Assembly: GCA_905479615.1 (NCBI GenBank)
Contig: CAJQNH010000144.1
Location: forward strand, 1-20,152
DNA length: 20,152 bases
DNA from: an uncultured Eudoraea sp.
Lineage (GTDB): Bacteria > Bacteroidota > Bacteroidia > Flavobacteriales > Flavobacteriaceae
Direction: 5' to 3'
Shown here piece after piece: positions 1-7,705 of the stretch. Within the stretch, counting starts at the first letter, position 1. Each line of letters begins with the position of its first letter. The translations under genes and the position numbers were made by a program. The notes beneath the pieces were generated by a model, which was given only the letters and a program-made list of their open reading frames with translations, had not been told where the DNA came from and did no database searches.

Positions 1-597
1 CTGTTCTCCACCAACAATTAAATGATAAAAAATTTGTTGATTTATTTCATTAAGCCTTGCGGGTACTCTGTTCTCCATTTCCGGCGCCAGATAAGGAGAT
101 ATGCTAATGAATGCATTAAATAGAGATTTTTCTTTGAATAAATAATAATTCCCAAAGTTTGCAGTAATATCGTAACCAACAAACATGCTGAAAGGGGCCG
201 TATTGTATGTGGTTTTCAGATATGGGATAAGTTCCATGCCAAGAAATTCAAAAAATAATTTTCCTTTTTCCGAAGGTAGTCCGGAGCCCTCTTCAAAGGC
301 ACAATCTTCCCATCTCAAATCATTTTCACTCTGAAAGACACCAACTATTATAGTCTCTGGAGTCCCTTGAAAAGTAGAGTAAAATTTAGAATTTGCAACC
401 ACCTGATCAAAAAGGTATTCTCCATCCAGAACAACCACTAAAGGATATTTTTTTTCTGGACTATAATCTTCGGGGATATAATATTTTACATCCCTTCTTT
501 CCTGCAGTTTAAAAGATTCAAAAATCTCCTGTGTTATCTGTGCCCCTAAATTTGTACAGAACAGTATTGCAGCACATAGAAAAAAATTACGTATCAT
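1..597 (-). CDS. Secreted esterase-like alpha/beta hydrolase, partial (C-terminus outside window)
   Basis: Open frame of 199 codons from ATG at 597 that runs off the left edge without a stop. Residues 1-19 are a signal peptide (MIRNFFLCAAILFCTNLGA, then Q), so the product should be exported. An LDGEY segment near residue 55 and the overall layout resemble the esterase D/enterochelin-esterase-like family (PF00756). The expected nucleophile elbow (GxSxG) reads G-Y-D-I-T around residues 141-145, with Asp143 in place of Ser, so ordinary serine esterase activity is doubtful from what is visible. The remaining catalytic residues would lie outside the window. It starts 27 bp after the flippase-like gene and is probably the last-read gene of the panC-panD operon. 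The family call is moderately sure; substrate unknown. Confidence 0.7.
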   Translation of the reverse strand, partial: MIRNFFLCAAILFCTNLGAQITQEIFESFKLQERRDVKYYIPEDYSPEKKYPLVVVLDGEYLFDQVVANSKFYSTFQGTPETIIVGVFQSENDLRWEDCAFEEGSGLPSEKGKLFFEFLGMELIPYLKTTYNTAPFSMFVGYDITANFGNYYLFKEKSLFNAFISISPYLAPEMENRVPARLNEINQQIFYHLIVGGEQ

Positions 598-624
598 GCC
601 TAAGTATTTGAAAACAGCTTTATG

Positions 625-1590
625 CTATTTATTCCTGTTCAATAACGGTAAGAGCAGGAAAGATATTGCACCAAATACGACGACCATAATAGTTTGTGCT
701 ATCCACATAATCCAACCAAATGCATTACCGGAAACAGCTGAAATACCAAAAATGGCAAGGGATTTACTTACGGCTATAGGGTAAAGGCCTATACCTCCAT
801 TTGTAGTAGACATGGCAAAGGCGCCGCCAACAAAGGCTACTAATAATTGACCAAATGAGAGATCAATAGTTTCTGGCACTGTATATTTTATAACCCAAAA
901 CATAAGAACATAAGCACCCCAAATAAAAAAAGTGTGTAGGACAAAGGCCCATTTCTTTTTCATTTTAAAAATACTTAAAACACCGTCTAATAGCCCTTTG
1001 ATAAAGTCCCGGAGTTTAATGGCGAATCTAGAATTTGAACGTCTTAAAAAGCCCATGATAAATAATAGTCCTATAAAGCCCACACAAAGAAAAATCAGGG
1101 AAGTGGAAAAGCCCACACCCCTATCGTTCAAGAAGGCAAGTATTATATCGGTCTGTGAAAAAAGGGCCATTAGAATTATTAGAAGCAACATTAACAAATC
1201 TACTACCCGTTCGGTTACAATTGTGCCAAAGCCTTTTTGGAAAGGAACGTCCTCGTAGGTTGCTAGTGCGGTTGCTCTTAATACTTCTCCAGACCTTGGG
1301 ATGCCTAAATTAGCAAAGTAAGCTATTAGGATAATGAAAATATTGTTAGACACTTTTGGTGTATATCCCATAGGTTCCAAAAGATAATTCCATCGGATTG
1401 CCCTGGAAATATGGCTCAAAATTCCTATAAATACAGAGAGTCCTACCCAAAACAGGTCTGCTTCTTTAATATACCTGATTATTTGTGTCCTGTCTTCTTC
1501 AGAAGTAATTCTATATGAATACCAGATTAAAAAAACTCCCAAGGCAATTGGGAGTATGATTTTTAAGATCTTTTTCAGTTCTTTAGTCAA
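625..1590 (-). CDS. Flippase-like / LPG synthase transmembrane-domain (UPF0104) membrane protein
   Basis: 321-residue polytopic inner-membrane protein with about eight hydrophobic segments, the first at about residues 8-26. Family landmarks of the lysylphosphatidylglycerol-synthase transmembrane family (PF03706) are visible: I-P-R-S-G-E at 97-102, T-E-R-V-V-D at 126-131, and a late G-G-I-G-L-Y motif. The C-terminal aminoacyl-transferase domain of MprF is absent, so it is not an LPG synthase. Members of this family are thought to move lipid-linked molecules, but the substrate here cannot be inferred. The start is a TTG at 1590, 2 bp after the panD stop; upstream in frame there is only ATA/ATT before a TAA, so TTG is the best start. 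It sits in the panC-panD operon and is probably translated in step with panD. Confidence 0.85.
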   Translation of the reverse strand: MTKELKKILKIILPIALGVFLIWYSYRITSEEDRTQIIRYIKEADLFWVGLSVFIGILSHISRAIRWNYLLEPMGYTPKVSNNIFIILIAYFANLGIPRSGEVLRATALATYEDVPFQKGFGTIVTERVVDLLMLLLIILMALFSQTDIILAFLNDRGVGFSTSLIFLCVGFIGLLFIMGFLRRSNSRFAIKLRDFIKGLLDGVLSIFKMKKKWAFVLHTFFIWGAYVLMFWVIKYTVPETIDLSFGQLLVAFVGGAFAMSTTNGGIGLYPIAVSKSLAIFGISAVSGNAFGWIMWIAQTIMVVVFGAISFLLLPLLNRNK

Positions 1591-1592
1591 GA

Positions 1593-1943
1593 CTATTTTA
1601 ATAGATTAGTTTTTTCATCGGGGAACACTAAAGCCGGATTAAATTTTTTAGCTTCTTCAATATCCATTCTGGCATATGTAATCAAAATCAGAATATCACC
1701 TACTGCCACTTTTCTGGCAGCGGCACCATTTAGGGTTAGTTCACCTGTGCCCCTTTGTCCCGGAATAACATAGGTCTCCAATCGTTCACCATTATTGTTA
1801 TTGACAATCTGAACTTTTTCACCTTGAATAATATTAGCAGCATCCATAAGATCTTCATCTATAGTAATACTTCCTATATAATTAAGGTCAGCTCCGGTAA
1901 CGCGAACCCGATGTATTTTGGATTTGACAACTTCTATTTGCAT
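1593..1943 (-). CDS. panD: Aspartate 1-decarboxylase (PanD)
   Basis: Decarboxylates L-aspartate to beta-alanine for pantothenate synthesis in the cytoplasm. The 116-residue length is normal for the pyruvoyl-dependent family. The self-cleavage site is Gly24-Ser25 in YIGSITID; Ser25 becomes the pyruvoyl group. Lys9, Arg54 and Tyr58, the known active-site positions of the E. coli enzyme, are all present at the same numbers. The ATG at 1943 lies 13 bp after the panC stop, so panC and panD are co-transcribed and join the two arms of the pathway: PanC condenses the beta-alanine made here with pantoate. It ends with TAG two bases before the TTG start of the next gene. Confidence 0.97.
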   Translation of the reverse strand: MQIEVVKSKIHRVRVTGADLNYIGSITIDEDLMDAANIIQGEKVQIVNNNNGERLETYVIPGQRGTGELTLNGAAARKVAVGDILILITYARMDIEEAKKFNPALVFPDEKTNLLK

Positions 1944-1956
1944 AGCACAAAGTTAA

Positions 1957-2805
1957 TTAATTAAGGGCTATATTATCTATGAGGCGCACCCCGTTGACAT
2001 AAACTGCTATAAAGGCCCTATATTTTTTGTTTTTTTGTTTTCTTTTTACAGGATTTAATGTATCCTGATCAGCAATTTTTATATATTCCAATATGAATTC
2101 AGGCTGTTTATCAAATTTATTTTTAACCCAATTCATTACGTGTGCTGCACTTTTCGTGCCAAATATTTCTTTGGCAGCCAAAAGTGTTTCATAGATAAAA
2201 GAGGCTTTGAGCCTTAAGTCTTTTGGCACTCTTTCGTTTCTCGAACTCATTGCTAGTCCGTGAGGCTCTCTGACAATTGGGCAGCCAATAATTTCAATTG
2301 GCAGATTAGTTTTTTCAATTAATTTTTTAATAATTAGGAGTTGCTGAAAATCCTTCTCGCCGAAATAAGCTTTATTGGGCTTAACAATCGAAAAAAGCTT
2401 TTCTACTACCGTTGCCACGCCCAAAAAATGGTTCGATCTGAATTCCCCTTCCATTGTTGCATCTAAACCATCAAAATCGTATTCCTTTGAACTGATGTTG
2501 TTAGAATACAATTCTGTTACCGAAGGTTTAAAAATAATGAGTTCCGCGGAAATATTTTTTAGAGATTCAAGATCTGCATCGAGCGTGTCGGGGTATTTTT
2601 TTAAATCATCTTTATTGTCAAATTGGGTAGGATTTACAAAAATACTGACTACAACAACCTTAGTTTCAGAAATGGCTTTTTTAATTAAAGAAAGATGCCC
2701 TTTATGCAATGCTCCCATAGTAGGAACCAAACCAACGACTGTTGAAGGATTTTTTAATGTGGCCAAATGAGCTATTAGTTCCTTTTTGCTACTGAATAAC
2801 AACAT
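1957..2805 (-). CDS. panC: Pantothenate synthetase (PanC)
   Basis: ATP-dependent ligase joining pantoate and beta-alanine through a pantoyl-adenylate. It shows the nucleotidyl-transferase HIGH-type motif (PTMGALHKGH, residues 28-37, with His34 and His37), the F-V-N-P-T-Q pantoate-binding stretch, the F-G-E-K-D-F-Q loop, and the M-S-S-R-N motif that plays the KMSKS role. Its 282 residues match the family. A TTG two codons upstream (2811) is also in frame, but the ATG at 2805 gives the more typical N-terminus (MLLFSSKKEL) and is chosen. It is the first gene of the leftward operon panC-panD-flippase-esterase and diverges from the starch-synthase-like gene at 2909. A -7 element on the minus strand at 2825-2832 lies 19 bp upstream. 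Confidence 0.96.
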   Translation of the reverse strand: MLLFSSKKELIAHLATLKNPSTVVGLVPTMGALHKGHLSLIKKAISETKVVVVSIFVNPTQFDNKDDLKKYPDTLDADLESLKNISAELIIFKPSVTELYSNNISSKEYDFDGLDATMEGEFRSNHFLGVATVVEKLFSIVKPNKAYFGEKDFQQLLIIKKLIEKTNLPIEIIGCPIVREPHGLAMSSRNERVPKDLRLKASFIYETLLAAKEIFGTKSAAHVMNWVKNKFDKQPEFILEYIKIADQDTLNPVKRKQKNKKYRAFIAVYVNGVRLIDNIALN

Positions 2806-2824
2806 AATCAATTATAAAAGCCAG

Positions 2825-2832
2825 CAAACTTA
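2825..2832 (-). promoter_or_regulatory. Candidate -7 promoter element for panC operon
   Basis: Read on the minus strand this is TAAGTTTG, a perfect match to the Bacteroidetes primary-sigma -7 consensus TAnnTTTG, 19 bp before the panC ATG. No clear TTG -33 element was found at the usual distance. Prediction from consensus only. Confidence 0.5.
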
Positions 2833-2855
2833 CTATAATTACTGCTATTCTACAT

Positions 2856-2871
2856 TATTTTTGTAATTTTG
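2856..2871 (+). promoter_or_regulatory. Candidate tandem -7 elements for starch-synthase-like/DUF4270 operon
   Basis: Two abutting TAnnTTTG matches, TATTTTTG (2856-2863) and TAATTTTG (2864-2871), lie 37 bp upstream of the ATG at 2909. Either could place the transcript start near 2870-2878. With the opposite element at 2825-2832 this makes the 103-bp spacer a divergent promoter region. A consensus match only; AT-rich DNA yields some by chance. Confidence 0.5.
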
Positions 2872-2908
2872 CAGCTATGTTTTTCCGATAAACAAAATAC
2901 ATTGTTTT

Positions 2909-3718
2909 ATGAATGGTAAAAAGATATTGTTTGTATCTTCTGAATTAGTGCCCTATTTACCAGAGAATGAGGTTTCCTTAATGTCGTACGAAACGCCAAG
3001 AATGGTTAATAGTAAAAAGGGCCAAATAAGAATATTTATGCCAAGATATGGCAATATCAATGAGCGGAGGCATCAGTTACATGAGGTAATCAGGCTATCA
3101 GGAATGAACCTCGTAATCAATGATATGGACATGCCGCTTATTATCAAAGTTGCTTCAATACCCAAAGAGCGCATACAAGTCTATTTTATAGATAATGAGG
3201 AGTATTTTAAACGGAAAGCTACCTTTACCGATGAGAATGGAGAACTTTTCCCCGATAATGATGAAAGGGCCATTTTCTTTGCAAAGGGAGTAGTTGAAAC
3301 AGTAAAAAAATTGAATTGGTCTCCAGATATTATCCATGTTCATGGCTGGCTGGCTTCACTTTTGCCATTATACCTAAGAACCTATTACGCAGATGAACCA
3401 CTATTTGCCGACAGTAAAATTGTAACCTCTGTTTATAGCAATGGTTTTGATGGCAATTTGGATGTTAATATGAAGAAAAAAATATTATTTGATGGAATTA
3501 CAGAGGATAGCATCTCCCATCTGGACGCTCCCACCTATAATAATTTGTTAAAAGTTGCTGTAGATTTTTCTGATGCCATTATTTTAGCGGCCGAAGAAAT
3601 TTCAGAAGATTTAAGTGAATACATTACCAACCTCCAAAAACCTATGTTGCCATATGTTCCTTTACAGGAATTTGAAGAAGCATATGCAAACTTTTATAGC
3701 ACTGAAGTTTTAAAATAG
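2909..3718 (+). CDS. Truncated starch/glycogen synthase-like protein (GT5 N-terminal domain only)
   Basis: 269 residues resembling only the N-terminal Rossmann domain of glycogen/starch synthase (PF08323), about half the length of E. coli GlgA. Recognisable parts are KKILFVSSELVPY at 4-16, R-I-F-M-P-R-Y-G at 41-48 and D-I-I-H-V-H-G-W at 140-147. The K-T-G-G substrate-binding motif expected just after SSE is replaced by Y-L-P-E-N-E, and the C-terminal glycosyltransferase domain is absent. It is therefore unlikely to be an ordinary glycogen synthase. A clean TAG is followed 5 bp later by the DUF4270 gene, so the short form is a real gene rather than a frameshift remnant. It could bind a sugar nucleotide, act as a scaffold, or regulate; I cannot tell. 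It probably shares a transcript with the DUF4270 gene. Confidence 0.8.
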   Translation: MNGKKILFVSSELVPYLPENEVSLMSYETPRMVNSKKGQIRIFMPRYGNINERRHQLHEVIRLSGMNLVINDMDMPLIIKVASIPKERIQVYFIDNEEYFKRKATFTDENGELFPDNDERAIFFAKGVVETVKKLNWSPDIIHVHGWLASLLPLYLRTYYADEPLFADSKIVTSVYSNGFDGNLDVNMKKKILFDGITEDSISHLDAPTYNNLLKVAVDFSDAIILAAEEISEDLSEYITNLQKPMLPYVPLQEFEEAYANFYSTEVLK

Positions 3719-3723
3719 GCCTC

Positions 3724-5550
3724 ATGAAGATTTTTTTAAAATTGATATTCTCTGCATTTGCAGTTTTGACACTTATGTTCATTACCGTATCGTGTGATGA
3801 AGACCTTACTACAATAGGAGATGGTCTCATTGGAGACGATCCTTTTGTTACAAATAAAGCTGTATATGACGTATTTGTATTTAACAAAAAAATCAATGCA
3901 GTTGAGACTAACAAACTTCCATTATATCAAATAGGAAAATATAATGACCCCCTTTATGGCAGCACCGAGGCTAGTATAACTTCTCAGCTAAGATTACAAG
4001 GAGGTTTCGGGAATCCGGTATTTGGACTTTCTAGCCAGGAAAGAGAAGAAAATTCCCTGACAGATCCAGACGAGACGGCAATTGAGGAAAATGAAACAGT
4101 TAAAGAAGTAATTCTTTATATCCCTTACCTTCAAAACCCAAATGGAGACAGGGATTTAGATGGTGTGCCAGATGCTTTTGATGCAGACCCGGAAGATCCG
4201 AATAGCGACAGTGATGGAGATGGCCTTACTGATTCTGAGGAAAGATCAATTGGAACAAATCCTCTTAGTGATGATACCGATAACGATGGCATAAAGGATT
4301 CCGAGGATACTGAGATTGCCGTAAACAGGTATCCACGAAAAGTTGACCTTGACAGTATTTATGGAAACCGTGAAGCTCCTTTTAATTTCAAAGTAGAAAG
4401 ATCTACATATTTTTTAAGAGATTTAGATCCCAATACAGGTTTTCTTGAATCACAGGAATACTATTCATCTCAGGAGTTTTCTCCGGATTTTGTTTCTGAA
4501 GTACTCTTTGATGGTGAGGTAACTATATCAGATGAAGAAACTTTGATTTTTCCGGAAGATGACCCTGATACGGAAGCAGATGAATCCTTAAATGAGCCTG
4601 TGCGCATACAACCGGGTATTCAGGTAGCATTGGACCCTGACTTTTTTCAACAAAATATTTTGGATAAGGAAGGCCAGTCAGAATTATTAAGTCAGGCAAA
4701 TTTTAGTGACTTTATCAGAGGACTTCATTTATCTGTTTCTGCTGTCACCGATGATATTCTACTTATTCTTGATATCACTGATGCTACTATTACTATTACC
4801 TACGACTATGATAAGCTGGAAGATGCTGAAATTATTAAGGAAGAAGCAGAATACCAATTAACTTTAATTACCAGGGAATTAACCTTTGGCACAATAAATA
4901 GCAATGCAGTTAATACTTTAATAAATGAGCCTTTTCCATCTGAGATTACAAATGAATTGGATACAAACGAAAATGCAGATAGAATATATCTTAAAGGGGG
5001 TTCAGGATCCTATACGGAAATCCAATTATTTGAGGAAAATAACGGAGAGGATATTCTAAACGAGATCAAAGCAAAGAATTGGATTGTTAATGAAGCCAAC
5101 CTCATCTTTTATGTAGACAGAGAAAAACTGGACATGGCCGGTGTTGTTAATGAACCCCCATCATTATATCTTTTTAATACGGAGACAAACCGCCCTATAT
5201 ATGATCTTAGTGTGGTTAGCGATCCTGATCTCAGAAATAGAATAAATATAAATTATGGCGGGTCTTTGGAAAAGGAGAATAACAAGGGGGTAAGATATAA
5301 ATTGAAAATTACCAATTATATTAATGATATAATAATTAGAGATTCTACAAATGTCACTCTGGGCCTCTCTGTAACTGCAGATTTGGCAACTATTGCCACT
5401 AAAAATGCTGTCCTTGATATTTCTGAAGAAGATGTGCCGCTTGCCGCAACAATTACCCCTTTAAGTACCGTTCTTTTTGGCAATAATGTTCCTCTTGAAG
5501 AAGAGGATGTTAAGCTAAAGTTAGAGATATTTTATACGGAGGTAAATTAA
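3724..5550 (+). CDS. DUF4270 lipoprotein with thrombospondin type 3-like calcium-binding repeats
   Basis: 608-residue lipoprotein. A hydrophobic signal (3-20) is followed by I-T-V-S-C with Cys24 as the lipidation site. The acidic residues right after it (C-D-E-D) resemble the surface-export signal of Bacteroidetes lipoproteins, so an outer-membrane, possibly surface, location is inferred. The sequence around residues 25-130 and 200-608 fits the DUF4270 family, whose function is unknown. Residues about 138-197 hold Asp-rich repeats of the D-x-D-x-D-G-x-x-D type (DRDLDGVPD, DSDGDGLTD, DTDNDGIKD), typical of thrombospondin type 3 calcium-binding repeats. It starts 5 bp after the starch-synthase-like gene and is probably co-transcribed with it. 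The ending is an ordinary TAA. Confidence 0.85.
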   Translation: MKIFLKLIFSAFAVLTLMFITVSCDEDLTTIGDGLIGDDPFVTNKAVYDVFVFNKKINAVETNKLPLYQIGKYNDPLYGSTEASITSQLRLQGGFGNPVFGLSSQEREENSLTDPDETAIEENETVKEVILYIPYLQNPNGDRDLDGVPDAFDADPEDPNSDSDGDGLTDSEERSIGTNPLSDDTDNDGIKDSEDTEIAVNRYPRKVDLDSIYGNREAPFNFKVERSTYFLRDLDPNTGFLESQEYYSSQEFSPDFVSEVLFDGEVTISDEETLIFPEDDPDTEADESLNEPVRIQPGIQVALDPDFFQQNILDKEGQSELLSQANFSDFIRGLHLSVSAVTDDILLILDITDATITITYDYDKLEDAEIIKEEAEYQLTLITRELTFGTINSNAVNTLINEPFPSEITNELDTNENADRIYLKGGSGSYTEIQLFEENNGEDILNEIKAKNWIVNEANLIFYVDREKLDMAGVVNEPPSLYLFNTETNRPIYDLSVVSDPDLRNRININYGGSLEKENNKGVRYKLKITNYINDIIIRDSTNVTLGLSVTADLATIATKNAVLDISEEDVPLAATITPLSTVLFGNNVPLEEEDVKLKLEIFYTEVN

Positions 5551-5626
5551 AATTGACACAAAATACCACTTACAGTTTTTTATCGTTATATAACCGAATT
5601 TAAAGGAAAGTTTACTTTTCTTCTTG

Positions 5627-5634
5627 TAAATTTG
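5627..5634 (+). promoter_or_regulatory. Candidate -7 promoter element for glmS
   Basis: TAAATTTG matches TAnnTTTG and lies 30 bp before the glmS ATG. The 114-bp leader region shows no glmS ribozyme-like or other large structured element. No clear -33 TTG at standard spacing. Confidence 0.5.
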
Positions 5635-5664
5635 CCCATCTACTAATCTGTTAACTGAACAAAT

Positions 5665-7512
5665 ATGTGTGGAATTGTTGGATATATTGGCTTTAGGGAT
5701 GCTTATCCCATAATTATGAAGGGTTTGCAGCGTCTTGAATACCGAGGGTATGATAGTGCAGGAATTGCTTTGTATGACGGGAATGGAATTAATTTGGCTA
5801 AAACCAGAGGCAAAGTCAAAGATCTTCAAGAACGATCAGAGACTAATATTCCCTTAAATGGGAATGTTGGAATCGGACATACAAGATGGGCAACTCATGG
5901 GGTTCCAAACGATGTGAATTCACATCCGCATTACTCAAATTCGGGAAATCTAATAATTATTCATAATGGGATTATAGAGAATTATGAATCCATAAAACAA
6001 GAACTAACTAAAAGGGGCTATACCTTCGAATCTGACACGGATACGGAAGTATTGATTAACCTTATTGAAGAAGTAAAGAAAAAGGAAAATGTTTTATTAG
6101 GTAAGGCTGTTCAGATTGCCTTAAATCAGGTTGTTGGGGCTTATGCAATTGCTGTGTTTGATGTTCAAAAACCGGATGAAATTGTAGTCGCCAAATTAGG
6201 GAGTCCTTTGGCAATAGGTATTGGAGAAGATGAGTTTTTCATAGCTTCCGATGCATCACCTTTTATAGAATTTACTAATAAGACCGTTTATCTGGAAGAT
6301 CAGGAATTGGCCATTGTGCGTCTAGGCAAAGAAATTAAATTGCGAAAAATAGAGAATGATGCAATAGCTTATCCAATGGTACAGGAGCTTCAATTTAATC
6401 TTGAAGAAATTGAAAAGGGGATGTATGATCATTTTATGTTAAAGGAAATTTATGAACAACCAAGCGCTATTAAAGATACCTATAGAGGAAGATTGCTAGT
6501 TGATCAGGGCATAATAAAAATGGCGGGGATTGACCAGAATCTTGAAAAATTTCTCAACACAAACAGAATAATTATTGTGGCATGCGGAACTTCCTGGCAT
6601 GCCGGGTTAGTAGCAGAGTATATTTTCGAAGATTTGGCAAGAATACCTGTTGAGGTGGAATATGCATCGGAATTTAGATATAGAAATCCAGTAATTACGG
6701 ATAAGGATGTGGTTATTGCCATTTCACAATCCGGTGAAACTGCCGATACATTAGCAGCGATTAAGCTGGCTAAAGATAAAGGCGCCTATGTGTTTGGAGT
6801 ATGCAATGTCGTAGGTTCTTCTATTGCACGGGAGACTCATGCGGGTGCATACACACATGCCGGACCGGAAATTGGTGTAGCCTCTACATAAGCATTTACA
6901 ACTCAGATAACAGTTCTGACACTAATTGCTCTAAAACTTGCAAAAGAAAAAGGAAAATTTTCTGAATCTAAGTATAATGAATTCCTTTCAGAGTTGGATA
7001 ATATACCAATTAAGGTGGAAAAGGCGCTTCAATCTAATCCTTTGGTTGAAATAATTGCCAATGAATATAAAGATTCAGAAAATTGTTTATATCTGGGCAG
7101 GGGTTATAACTTTCCTGTAGCCCTCGAAGGAGCACTTAAGCTTAAAGAAATAAGTTATATTCATGCCGAGGGATATCCGGCAGCTGAGATGAAACACGGT
7201 CCTATTGCACTTATTGATGAGCAAATGCCTGTTATTGTAATTGCCACCAATAAAGGCCATTATGAGAAAGTAGTAAGTAATATTCAGGAAATAAAGTCCA
7301 GAAAGGGAAAAATTATAGCCATTGTTACAGAAGGTGATGAGCAGGTAAAGGAGCTGGCAGACCATGTTATAGAGGTGCCTGAAACTCTCGAATGTCTCAC
7401 TCCTCTTTTAACAACCATACCACTGCAATTATTATCTTATCATATCGCTGTAATGAGAGGATGTAATGTAGATCAACCTCGTAATTTAGCCAAATCGGTT
7501 ACGGTGGAATAA
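5665..7512 (+). pseudogene. glmS: Glucosamine-6-phosphate synthase (GlmS), interrupted by one in-frame stop
   Basis: Makes glucosamine-6-phosphate from fructose-6-phosphate and glutamine, the entry step to peptidoglycan and LPS amino sugars. The frame is continuous from ATG 5665 to TAA 7512 (615 positions) except for a TAA at 6889-6891 (codon 409). Before the stop are the glutaminase domain with Cys2, H-T-R-W-A-T-H-G (72-79) and N-G-I-I-E-N-Y (101-107), then the first SIS domain with C-G-T-S-W-H-A-G (from 307) and S-Q-S-G-E-T (from 354). After it are the rest of SIS domain 1, SIS domain 2 with L-E-G-A-L-K-L-K-E (487-495), and the C-terminal N-L-A-K-S-V-T-V-E with the catalytic Lys610. The stop follows G-V-A-S-T, where GlmS proteins have Lys, so a single AAA-to-TAA change explains it. 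A 172-codon frame from ATG 6994 could restart but lacks part of the isomerase. Whether this is a true mutation or a sequence error is open. Confidence 0.9.
6889..6891 (+). other. In-frame TAA within glmS
   Basis: This codon occupies the position of the invariant Lys in the A-S-T-K-A-F-T-T-Q motif of GlmS. Coding similarity resumes immediately (A-F-T-T-Q-I-T-V-L) in the same frame, so no bases were gained or lost. The most parsimonious cause is one A-to-T change at 6889. Confidence 0.95.
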
Positions 7513-7534
7513 CCTAATTTTATAAATCATTACT

Positions 7535-7567
7535 AAAAGGCGATCATTTTTATGGTCGCCTTTTTTA
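7535..7567 (+). terminator. Intrinsic terminator of glmS
   Basis: Stem arms GGCGATCAT (7539-7547) and ATGGTCGCC (7552-7560) pair with one G-T wobble and a 4-base T loop, flanked by AAAA and followed by a run of T. It starts 23 bp after the glmS stop. Confidence 0.85.
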
Positions 7568-7670
7568 TTAAAATTATTGATTTATAAATTTTTACGGGAT
7601 TAAATTGCGATTTTAATACCATAAAGGCCTACTTTTTTTGTTTTTTGCATTTTCAATTTAAAAAAATCTG

Positions 7671-7678
7671 TATCTTGG
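7671..7678 (+). promoter_or_regulatory. Weak candidate promoter for the TonB receptor operon
   Basis: TATCTTGG is an imperfect match to TAnnTTTG, 27 bp before the receptor ATG, with a TTG at 7645-7647 some 23 bp further upstream as a possible -33. The position fits, the match is weak. Confidence 0.3.
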
Positions 7679-7705
7679 ACATATACTAATTTAACTCAAA
7701 TTAAC

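Noticed and set aside
3690..3730. Frameshift splitting a full-length glycogen synthase
   Set aside because: Nothing resembling the C-terminal GT5 domain follows in any frame; the next gene is a lipoprotein with its own signal peptide 5 bp later.
5551..5664. glmS ribozyme or other riboswitch upstream of glmS
   Set aside because: The spacer is only 114 bp, AT-rich, and shows no ribozyme core; the glmS ribozyme is mainly a Firmicutes element.
6889..6891. Stop-codon reassignment (TAA read as Lys) to explain the glmS stop
   Set aside because: TAA ends many intact genes here (panC, DUF4270, the receptor, the SGNH lipoprotein, atpD, atpC) exactly where their families end, so TAA is a normal stop in this genome.
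7599..7617. ATTAAA/TTTAAT inverted repeat upstream of the TonB receptor
   Set aside because: Pure A/T arms in an AT-rich spacer, with no second copy placed similarly to another promoter.
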